This document shows, in pieces, positions 17,973 through 24,400 of a stretch of DNA of 41,409 nt. The notes below the pieces were generated by a model that saw only the letters and a list, made by a program, of their open reading frames with translations, did no database searches and had not been told where the DNA came from. Each line of letters begins with the position of its first letter. The stretch's first letter is position 1. Position numbers and translations under genes: made by a program. This DNA is from CAZJFH01 sp964545205 (lineage in GTDB: Bacteria; Pseudomonadota; Alphaproteobacteria; Rhodospirillales; Magnetospirillaceae): the NCBI GenBank assembly GCA_964545205.1, contig CAZJFH010000046.1, positions 1-41,409 on the forward strand. Direction: 5' to 3'.

Positions 17973-18785
17973 ATGCGCCTTCCGAGGATCCTGCGTCCCT
18001 GCGCCGCCGCGCTGCTGGCGGTCTCCGTGCTTGCCGGCTGTTCCGGCACCGAGGAGGACGAATACGTCGAACGCCCCGTCGAGCAGCTCTACAACCAGGG
18101 CATGGACGCCCTGAAGGCCGGCGAGTACACCGCCGCCGTGAAAGCCTTCGACGAGGTCGAGCGCCAGCACCCCTATTCGGTGTGGGCGACCAAGGCGCAG
18201 CTGATGGCCGCCTATGCCGCCTACGAGAACAACAAGTACGACGACGCCATCGGCGCGCTGGACCGGTTCATCCAGCTCCACCCGACCAATCCCGACATCC
18301 CCTACGCCTATTACCTGAAGGCGCTGAGCTACTACGAGCAGATCAGCGACGTCGGCCGCGACCAGGGCATGACCGACCTGGCGCTGCGCTCGCTGCAGGA
18401 GGTGGTGGCGCGGTTCCCGGAATCGAACTACGCCCGCGACGCCCGCCTGAAGCTCGACCTCGCCCGCGACCACCTGGCCGGCAAGGAGATGGCGATCGGC
18501 CGCTGGTATCTGCGCCAGAACCAGTACCTGGCGGCGATCAACCGCTTCAAGAACGTGGTCGCGCAGTACGAGACCACGACCCACGTCCCCGAGGCGCTGC
18601 ACCGTCTGGCCGAGGCCTACACCGCGCTGGGGCTGACCGACGAGGCCGAGAAGGTGGCCGCCGTGCTCGGTCACAACTTCCCCGGCAGCGAGTGGTACAT
18701 CGACAGCTACACCCTGGTCGACGGCCCCCAGGCCGAGGAGTTCCGCCGCGACGAGGACAAGGGCTGGATGGACTGGCTGTGGTGA
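17973..18785 (+). CDS. bamD: Outer-membrane assembly lipoprotein BamD
   Basis: Essential lipoprotein of the BAM complex that inserts beta-barrel proteins into the outer membrane. The 270-residue protein has a signal peptide with lipobox LAGC (Cys23 lipidated), then TPR repeats starting at YNQGMDALKAGEYTAAVKAFDEVERQHPYS (split here: residues about 45-74) and continuing to about residue 240. The length fits BamD/ComL. The C-terminal segment is acidic and Trp-rich (DEDKGWMDWLW). It lies 16 bases before recN, an order common in alphaproteobacteria (lpxC-bamD-recN-ligA). Confidence 0.95.
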   Translation: MRLPRILRPCAAALLAVSVLAGCSGTEEDEYVERPVEQLYNQGMDALKAGEYTAAVKAFDEVERQHPYSVWATKAQLMAAYAAYENNKYDDAIGALDRFIQLHPTNPDIPYAYYLKALSYYEQISDVGRDQGMTDLALRSLQEVVARFPESNYARDARLKLDLARDHLAGKEMAIGRWYLRQNQYLAAINRFKNVVAQYETTTHVPEALHRLAEAYTALGLTDEAEKVAAVLGHNFPGSEWYIDSYTLVDGPQAEEFRRDEDKGWMDWLW

Positions 18786-18801
18786 GCCGCGGGCCGGGAC
18801 G

Positions 18802-20466
18802 ATGCTGCTGACCCTGGCGATCCGCGACGTCGTTCTGGTCGACCGCCTCGACATCGCCTTCGCGCCCGGCCTCGGCGTGCTGACCGGCGAGACCGGCGCC
18901 GGCAAGTCGATCCTGCTCGATTCGCTCGGCCTCGCCCTGGGGGCGCGCGCCGACAGCGGCCTGGTGCGCGCCGGCGCCAGCCAGCTTTCCGTCACCGCCG
19001 AATTCGACGTCCCCGCCGGCCATCCCGCCCGCGCGGCGCTGGCCGAGCAGGGCATCGAGGCCGACGGCGAGCCGCTGCTGCTGCGCCGCATCGTCAGCGC
19101 CGACGGCCGCTCGCGCGCCGCCATCAACGACCAGCCGGCCAGCGTCGGCCTGCTGCGCCGCATCGGCGACCTGCTGGTCGAGGTTCACGGCCAGTTCGAG
19201 AGCCACGGCCTGCTCGACCCCGCCAGCCACCGCGGCGCGCTCGACGCCTTCGGCGGCCTCGACGACCAGGCCGCCGGCGTCGCCGCCGCCTGGCGCGCCT
19301 GGCGCGACGCCGCCGCCCGCCGCGCCGAGGCCGAGGCGGCGCTGACCCAGGCCCGCGCCGAGGAGGAGCTGCTGCGCCACGCCGCCGACGAGCTGGCGGC
19401 GCTCGACCCGCGCGCCGGCGAAGAGGCCGAACTGGCCGAGCGCCGCACCATGATGCAGCACGGCGAGAAGCTGCTGGAGGCGATGAACGGCGCCTTCGGC
19501 CTGCTGACCGCCAACGGCGGCGTCGAGAAGATGCTGCAGGGCGCCCTGCGCGGCCTCGAGCGGGTCGCCGACAAGGCCGAGGGCCGGCTGGACGCCGTCA
19601 TCGCCGGCCTCGACCGCGCCGCCGTCGAGGCGGCGGAAGCCGTCAGCCTGCTCGAGAAGGCCAGCGCCGGCATCGACCTCGACCCGCGCCACCTCGAAGC
19701 GGTCGAGGAGCGGCTGTTCGCGCTGCGCGCCGCCGGCCGCAAGCACGGCGTCGCCGCCGACGAACTGCCCGAGCTGCGCCGGCGGCTGGCCGAGCAACTG
19801 GCGGCGCTGGAATCGGGCGGCGATTCCGTCGCCCGCCTCGCCGTCGCCGAGCGCGCCGCCCGCGCCGCCTTCGTCGAGGCCGGCCGCGCCCTGTCGCAGT
19901 CCCGGGCCGCCGCGGCGGCGCGGCTCGACGCCGCGGTGATGGCCGAGCTGCCGCCGCTGAAGCTGGACAAGGCGCGCTTCCAGACCCGCGTCGCGCCGCT
20001 GGACGAGCCGCAGTGGAGCGCCGCCGGGCTCGACAGCGTCGCCTTCGAGGTCGCGACCAATCCCGGCACCGCCCCCGGGCCGCTGGGCAAGATCGTCTCG
20101 GGCGGCGAGCTGTCGCGGTTCATGCTGGCGCTGAAGGTGGTGCTGGCCCGCATCGGACCGGTGCCGACCATCGTCTTCGACGAGGTCGATTCCGGCATCG
20201 GCGGCGCCGTCGCCGCCGCGGTCGGCGAACGCCTGGCGCGGCTGGCCGCCGACCTGCAGGTGCTGGTCGTCACCCACTCGCCCCAGGTCGCCGCCAAGGG
20301 CCACCACCACTGGCGTGTCTCGAAGCAGGAGCGCGGCGGCGCCATGGTCACCGGCATCGAGCCGCTGACCGGCCAGGCGCGGCGCGAGGAGATCGCGCGC
20401 ATGCTCGCCGGCGCCAGCGTCACCGAACAGGCCCGCGCCGCCGCCGACAGCCTGCTGGGGGCTTGA
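18802..20466 (+). CDS. recN: DNA repair protein RecN (SMC-like ATPase)
   Basis: Cytoplasmic SMC-family ATPase in recombinational double-strand break repair. The 554-residue protein has Walker A GETGAGKS (residues 29-36, Lys35), an Ala/Glu/Arg-rich coiled-coil middle, the ABC signature SGGELSRFMLALKVVL, Walker B TIVFDEVDSGIGG, and the D/H-loop region VVTHSPQVAAKG. Length is normal. It follows bamD closely and probably shares its transcript. No LexA-type box was recognised upstream, and there is little intergenic room for one. Confidence 0.96.
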   Translation: MLLTLAIRDVVLVDRLDIAFAPGLGVLTGETGAGKSILLDSLGLALGARADSGLVRAGASQLSVTAEFDVPAGHPARAALAEQGIEADGEPLLLRRIVSADGRSRAAINDQPASVGLLRRIGDLLVEVHGQFESHGLLDPASHRGALDAFGGLDDQAAGVAAAWRAWRDAAARRAEAEAALTQARAEEELLRHAADELAALDPRAGEEAELAERRTMMQHGEKLLEAMNGAFGLLTANGGVEKMLQGALRGLERVADKAEGRLDAVIAGLDRAAVEAAEAVSLLEKASAGIDLDPRHLEAVEERLFALRAAGRKHGVAADELPELRRRLAEQLAALESGGDSVARLAVAERAARAAFVEAGRALSQSRAAAAARLDAAVMAELPPLKLDKARFQTRVAPLDEPQWSAAGLDSVAFEVATNPGTAPGPLGKIVSGGELSRFMLALKVVLARIGPVPTIVFDEVDSGIGGAVAAAVGERLARLAADLQVLVVTHSPQVAAKGHHHWRVSKQERGGAMVTGIEPLTGQARREEIARMLAGASVTEQARAAADSLLGA

Positions 20467-20475
20467 GGCCCGGCA

Positions 20476-20504
20476 TTGACGCCGCCCCGGCGGCTGCGTA
20501 TCTT
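20476..20504 (+). promoter_or_regulatory. Promoter of the toxin-antitoxin operon
   Basis: TTGACG (20476-20481) and TATCTT (20499-20504) are separated by 17 bases, the ideal sigma-70 spacing. Transcription would start near 20511, inside the palindrome listed next. It lies directly after the recN stop, so the pair is transcribed independently. Confidence 0.6.
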
Positions 20505-20506
20505 CA

Positions 20507-20518
20507 TCGTATATACGA
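20507..20518. promoter_or_regulatory. Palindromic operator of the toxin-antitoxin operon
   Basis: TCGTATATACGA is a perfect 12-bp palindrome, AT-rich in a very GC-rich background, placed across the predicted transcription start and immediately before the GAGAGGAG Shine-Dalgarno sequence (20517-20524). AbrB-fold antitoxins of this family bind such palindromes and repress their own operon; that this palindrome is the site is inferred from position. Confidence 0.55.
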
Positions 20519-20530
20519 GAGGAGCTCGCC

Positions 20531-20773
20531 ATGCGCACCCAGGTCGCGAAGTGGGGCAACAGCCTTGCCGTTCGCCTGCCCCGCCGGATCGTCGAGGAGG
20601 CCGGAATATCCGAAGGCGCCAGCGTGGAAATCGACGTGACGCCGGAAGGCGAGGTGCGCATGGTCGCGGCGCGGCCGCGCTATTCGCTGGACGAACTGCT
20701 GGCGGGGATCACCCCCGACAACCTGCCCGACGAGGTTTTCGACGACAGGCCGCGCGGAGCGGAGCGCATCTGA
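20531..20773 (+). CDS. MazE/PemI-type antitoxin, AbrB-fold DNA-binding protein
   Basis: An 80-residue protein whose N-terminal half is a SpoVT/AbrB swapped-hairpin domain (MRTQVAKWGNSLAVRLPRRI, then EGASVEID), the DNA-binding domain of MazE-like antitoxins. The acidic C-terminal tail (SLDELLAGITPDNLPDEVFDD) is the part expected to wrap and neutralise the toxin. A good Shine-Dalgarno sequence lies 6 bases before ATG 20531. The stop TGA overlaps the toxin ATG by one base, the usual arrangement for an antitoxin-first pair. Function is inferred from family and neighbour. Confidence 0.88.
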   Translation: MRTQVAKWGNSLAVRLPRRIVEEAGISEGASVEIDVTPEGEVRMVAARPRYSLDELLAGITPDNLPDEVFDDRPRGAERI

Positions 20774-21105
20774 TGGCCGCGCCGGACCGGGGGGATCTGG
20801 TGTGGCTCGATTTCGACCCGCAGGCCGGCGGCGAGCAGGCCGGCAGGCGCCCGGCCCTCGTTCTCTCGCCGCGGGCCTATCATCAGGTTACCCGATACGC
20901 CGTCGTCTGCCCGATCACCAGCAAACCAACCTCCTATCCATTCGCCGTCGCGCTGCCCGATGGCCTGCCGGTCTCCGGCTGGGTGCTGTCGGATCAGGTC
21001 AAATCCGTCGACCGTCGCGTCCGCCGCATCGAGTCGATCGCACGCGCGCCGGAAGCGGTGGTGGCGGAAGTCGCGGCGAAGCTGCGAACGCTTCTGCCGG
21101 AATAG
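20773..21105 (+). CDS. MazF/PemK-family endoribonuclease toxin
   Basis: A 110-residue protein with the MazF fold signatures: the N-terminal RGDLVWLDFDPQAGGEQAGRRPALVLS (loop and catalytic Arg/Pro region, residues 6-32 approximately), VVCPITSKPTSYPFAV, and GWVLSDQVKSVDRRVRRIE with the conserved Ser/Thr-Asp-Gln-x-K segment. Members cut mRNA at short sequences when the antitoxin is degraded; the cut site cannot be predicted here. All key segments look intact, so the toxin is probably active. It lies between recN and ligA and its stop is 10 bases before the ligA start. Confidence 0.9.
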   Translation: MAAPDRGDLVWLDFDPQAGGEQAGRRPALVLSPRAYHQVTRYAVVCPITSKPTSYPFAVALPDGLPVSGWVLSDQVKSVDRRVRRIESIARAPEAVVAEVAAKLRTLLPE

Positions 21106-21115
21106 ATCCCGCCCG

Positions 21116-23248
21116 ATGACCACCGCCGCCATTCCCGTCGAAGAACTGACCCAGGACCAGGCCGCCGCCGAGCTCGCGCGGCTGGCCGCCGAGATCGCCG
21201 CGCACGACGCGCGCTACTACCAGCAGGACGCGCCCACCGTATCGGACGCCGAATACGACGCGCTGCGCCGGCGCAACGCGGCGATCGAGGCGCGCTTTCC
21301 CGAGCTGATCCGTTCGGACAGCCCCAGCCGCAAGGTCGGCGCCGCGCCGGCCGCCGGCTTTTCCCGGGTGCGCCACCGCAAGCCGATGCTGTCGCTGGAG
21401 AACGCCTTCGACGACGACGACGTGCGCGACTTCTTCGCCGGCGTGCGCAACTTCATCAAGGAGCTCAAGGACGACCCCGGCCTGCCGATCCCGATCGTCG
21501 CCGAGCCGAAGATCGACGGGCTGTCGATCAACCTGCGCTACGAGAACGGCGTCTTCGTTCAGGGCGCCACGCGCGGCGACGGCGCGGAAGGCGAGGACGT
21601 CACCGCCAATCTGCGCACGTGCAAGGACGTTCCGGAGCGGCTGCAGGGCGCGGCGCCGGCGCTGATCGAGATCCGCGGCGAGGTCTACATGATCCGCGAC
21701 GATTTCCTGCGCATGAACGCGCAGCGCGCCGCCGCCGGCGAGGCGCCTTTCGCCAATCCGCGCAACGCCGCCGCCGGCTCGCTGCGCCAGCTCGACCCGC
21801 GGATCACGGCGAGCCGGCCGCTGCGACTGTTCGCCTATGCGATGGGCGACTGTTCGGAACCGGTCGCCGACAGCCATTCGCAATACCTGGAGCTGCTGCG
21901 CCGCTGGGGCTTTCACGTCAACCCGCGCGCCCAAGCCTGCGCCGGCGTCGACGAGGCGCTGGCGGTCTATCACCGCATCGCCGACGAGCGCGCGGCGCTG
22001 CCCTACGACATCGACGGCGTCGTCTACAAGGTCGACCGCTTCGACTGGCAGGAGCGCCTGGGCATGGTCAGCCGCGCGCCGCGCTGGGCGGTGGCGCACA
22101 AGTTCCCGGCCGAGCAGGCGACGACGGTGCTGCGCGCCATCGAGATCCAGGTCGGCCGCACCGGGGCGCTGACGCCGGTCGCGCATCTGGAGCCGGTGAC
22201 CGTCGGCGGCGTCGTGGTCAGCCGCGCCACCCTGCACAACGAGGACGAGATCCGGCGCAAGGACGTGCGCGTCGGCGACACCGTCGTCGTCCAGCGCGCC
22301 GGCGACGTCATCCCGCAGATCGTCGGCGTCGTCCCGGACAAGCCGCGCGGCGGGCAGGAATTCGTGTTTCCCACCGAATGCCCGGAATGCCACGCCCACG
22401 CCGTGCGGCCGGAGGGCGAGGCGATCCGCCGCTGCACCGGCGGCCTGACCTGCCCGGCCCAGGCGGTCGAGCGGCTGCGCCATTTCGCCAGCCGCGACGC
22501 CTTCGACATCGAGGGCCTGGGCGAGAAGAACGTCGAGTTCCTGTGGCGCGAGGGCTTCGTCAAGGGCCCGGCCGACATCTTCCGCCTGCGCGCCATCAAC
22601 GAAGAGCGGCGCGGCGGCATGTTCGCCGACCTGCTGGCCCCCAAGCCGCTGGAAAAGTACGAAGGCTGGGGCGAGACCTCGGTGCGCAAGCTGTTCGACG
22701 CCATCGACCGCCGGCGCTCGGTGCCGCTGGAGCGCTTCATCTACGCCTTGGGCATCCGCCAGGTCGGCGCGGCGACGGCCAAGCTGCTGGCACGGCACTA
22801 CGGCACCCTCGACGAGTTGCTGACGGCCGCCGAGCAGGCGCAGCCGCGCGAGGGCGAGGCCTACGAGCAACTGGTCAACATCGAGAGCATCGGCCCCAAG
22901 GTCGCCAAGGACATCCTCGACTTCTTCGCCGAGTCGCACAACCGCGAGGCCATCGACGATCTGATCGCGGCCGGCGTCGTCGCCGAACCCTATGCCGGCC
23001 CGACCGGCGCCGCCGAATCGCCGGTCGCCGGCAAGACGGTGGTGTTCACCGGCACGCTGGAGAAGATGACCCGCTCGGAGGCCAAGGCCCGCGCCGAGGC
23101 GCTGGGCGCCAAGGTCGCCGGCTCGGTCTCGGCCAGGACCGACTACGTCGTCGTCGGCGCCGATGCCGGCTCGAAGGCCAGGAAGGCGCAGGAGCTGGGG
23201 GTGGCGATGCTGTCCGAGGACGAATGGATCGCCATGATCGGGGGGTGA
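21116..23248 (+). CDS. ligA: NAD-dependent DNA ligase LigA
   Basis: Seals nicks in replication and repair using NAD+. The 710-residue protein has domain Ia (HDARYYQQDAPTVSDAEYDAL), the adenylation motif AEPKIDGLS with Lys132 as the AMP-accepting lysine, the OB-fold (GALTPVAHLEPVTVGGVVVSRATLHNEDEI), a four-Cys zinc finger (CPECHAHA ... CTGGLTC), helix-hairpin-helix repeats and a C-terminal BRCT domain (GKTVVFTGTLEKMTRSEAKARAEALGAKV, split in two by residue limits here). The frame is open upstream, but ATG 21116 matches the family start. It probably reads from the toxin-antitoxin or recN transcript, as no separate promoter is visible. Confidence 0.96.
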   Translation: MTTAAIPVEELTQDQAAAELARLAAEIAAHDARYYQQDAPTVSDAEYDALRRRNAAIEARFPELIRSDSPSRKVGAAPAAGFSRVRHRKPMLSLENAFDDDDVRDFFAGVRNFIKELKDDPGLPIPIVAEPKIDGLSINLRYENGVFVQGATRGDGAEGEDVTANLRTCKDVPERLQGAAPALIEIRGEVYMIRDDFLRMNAQRAAAGEAPFANPRNAAAGSLRQLDPRITASRPLRLFAYAMGDCSEPVADSHSQYLELLRRWGFHVNPRAQACAGVDEALAVYHRIADERAALPYDIDGVVYKVDRFDWQERLGMVSRAPRWAVAHKFPAEQATTVLRAIEIQVGRTGALTPVAHLEPVTVGGVVVSRATLHNEDEIRRKDVRVGDTVVVQRAGDVIPQIVGVVPDKPRGGQEFVFPTECPECHAHAVRPEGEAIRRCTGGLTCPAQAVERLRHFASRDAFDIEGLGEKNVEFLWREGFVKGPADIFRLRAINEERRGGMFADLLAPKPLEKYEGWGETSVRKLFDAIDRRRSVPLERFIYALGIRQVGAATAKLLARHYGTLDELLTAAEQAQPREGEAYEQLVNIESIGPKVAKDILDFFAESHNREAIDDLIAAGVVAEPYAGPTGAAESPVAGKTVVFTGTLEKMTRSEAKARAEALGAKVAGSVSARTDYVVVGADAGSKARKAQELGVAMLSEDEWIAMIGG

Positions 23249-23281
23249 AGGTCTGGAGCCCCATAGGCGCCGAGTTAAACT

Positions 23282-23305
23282 CCCTCTCCCGCTGGCGGGA
23301 GAGGG
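23282..23305. repeat. REP-like palindrome, copy A
   Basis: Perfect 11-bp arms (left arm CCCTCTCCCGC) around a TG loop. It is followed inward by a G-rich tag, GCGGGGTGAGGGTGG (23306-23320). Core sequence is identical to copies B and C. Confidence 0.85.
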
Positions 23306-23410
23306 GCGGGGTGAGGGTGGCTTACGGCCGAAGGCCGGAAAAGAACGCTTTATCAGGCGCCTGCGGCGCCGACACCCTCACCCTCCCCACCGCTCCGCGG
23401 TGGGTCCCCT

Positions 23411-23434
23411 CCCTCTCCCGCTGGCGGGAGAGGG
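23411..23434. repeat. REP-like palindrome, copy B
   Basis: Same 24-base palindrome as copy A. The tag is on the opposite side, as the complement: ACCCTCACCCTCCCC lies upstream (about 23373-23388). Copies A and B therefore form an inverted doublet with tags facing each other. Confidence 0.85.
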
Positions 23435-23507
23435 CCTAAGGAGACCCGCGCTTCGAGGGCGCTGGAATTCCCGCTCGGCGGTCACCATCTGCCACCAACC
23501 GACTCCG

Positions 23508-24272
23508 ATGATGAAACCCGTGCTCGCCTCCCTTCTGCTTCTCCTGGCGCTGATGATCGGCGGTCCGGCGGGCGTGCTCGCCTTCGGCGGCGGGCGCATC
23601 GACGGCGACTGGAGCACCGCCACCCACCGCGCCACCGGCCAGGCCCCCGATCCCGCCGCGACGCCCGAGGCGGTCGTGCAGGTCTATGCCGCGCGCGCCT
23701 TCGCCTGGCGGGGGCTGTTCGCCGTCCATACCTGGGTGGCGGTCAAGCCGGCCGGCCTGCCGCACTACACCCGGTTCGAGGTCATCGGCTGGAACGTGTT
23801 CCGCGGCGGCAAGGCGGTGGTGGTCAGTGGCCACCGCGCGCCCGACGCCGAGTGGTTCGGCGCCCGGCCGTGGCTGCTGGCCGATCTGCGCGGCGAGCAA
23901 GCGCAGGCGGCGATCGATGCGTTGCCGGCGGCGGTGGCCAGCTATCCCTGGCCCGACAGCTACGTGCCCTGGCCGGGTCCCAACAGCAACACCTTCATCG
24001 CGCATCTCGCCCGCGAGATCCCGATGCTGAACCTGACCCTGCCGCCGCACGCGCTGGGCAAGGACTATCTCGGCGACGGCTGGTTCGGCTTCGCCGCGAC
24101 GCCCAGCGGCACCGGATGGCAGGTCTCGGTGCGCGGCCTGTTCGGCCTCGCCGTCGGCCTGCGCGAAGGCCTCGAGCTCAACCTGCTCGGCCTGGTGATG
24201 GGACTCGATCCGCTCGGCCTCGGCCTGAAGCTGCCCGGCCTCGGCACCCTTACCCCAAAGGGGTGGCGCTGA
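23508..24272 (+). CDS. DUF3750 family protein, probable exported or membrane-anchored protein
   Basis: A 254-residue protein with an N-terminal hydrophobic segment (about residues 4-25, ending ALMIGGPAGVLAFGGG), likely a signal peptide or anchor. The rest matches the DUF3750 family as I recognise it: VYAARAFAWRGLFAVHTWVA, YTRFEVIGWNVFRGG, YPWPDSYVPWPGPNSNTFIAHLAR and a Leu/Gly-rich end. The Asn/Ser/His and aromatic motifs are conserved but no catalytic role is known to me. Start is ATG 23508 or 23511; the frame extends upstream into the palindromes, which is unlikely to be coding. Biochemical function unknown. Confidence 0.8.
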   Translation: MMKPVLASLLLLLALMIGGPAGVLAFGGGRIDGDWSTATHRATGQAPDPAATPEAVVQVYAARAFAWRGLFAVHTWVAVKPAGLPHYTRFEVIGWNVFRGGKAVVVSGHRAPDAEWFGARPWLLADLRGEQAQAAIDALPAAVASYPWPDSYVPWPGPNSNTFIAHLAREIPMLNLTLPPHALGKDYLGDGWFGFAATPSGTGWQVSVRGLFGLAVGLREGLELNLLGLVMGLDPLGLGLKLPGLGTLTPKGWR

Positions 24273-24280
24273 CGCAACTC

Positions 24281-24292
24281 GGTGTTAACACC
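24281..24292. promoter_or_regulatory. Perfect 12-bp palindrome upstream of the histidine kinase gene
   Basis: GGTGTTAACACC lies 9 bases after the DUF3750 stop and 109 bases before the kinase start. It could be an operator. It is adjacent to another small inverted repeat (ACCCC-AAA-GGGGT, 24252-24264) at the end of the preceding gene. No regulator can be named. Confidence 0.3.
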
Positions 24293-24400
24293 TTGCTACC
24301 CCTACCGTCGTAACCACCTTTGGCGCTATTGAAGGGTTTGCGGCGCCGGCTACCTCCACGGCCATACCACGCCGCGCATCTTGTTCAATCGGGCGGACGG

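Larger units (their letters stand above)
23249..23507. other. Palindrome-rich gap between ligA and the DUF3750 gene
   Basis: No gene fits here. The region is a run of stem-loops: the first CCCTCTCCCGC palindrome (23282-23305), a CGGCC-GAA-GGCCG hairpin (23325-23337), GGCGCC-TGC-GGCGCC (23356-23370), CCCACCGC-TCC-GCGGTGGG (23386-23404), and the second palindrome (23411-23434). It probably also contains the ligA transcript end. No sigma-70 promoter is evident before the DUF3750 gene. Confidence 0.7.

Noticed and set aside
23282..23434. Possible CRISPR array or tandem repeats
   Set aside because: The repeats are two inverted palindromes with one unequal spacer; no regular repeat-spacer series and no cas genes.
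23400..23507. Upstream extension of the DUF3750 frame to a start at 23400
   Set aside because: The extension is the translation of palindrome copy B and lacks family similarity; the signal-like N-terminus begins at 23508.
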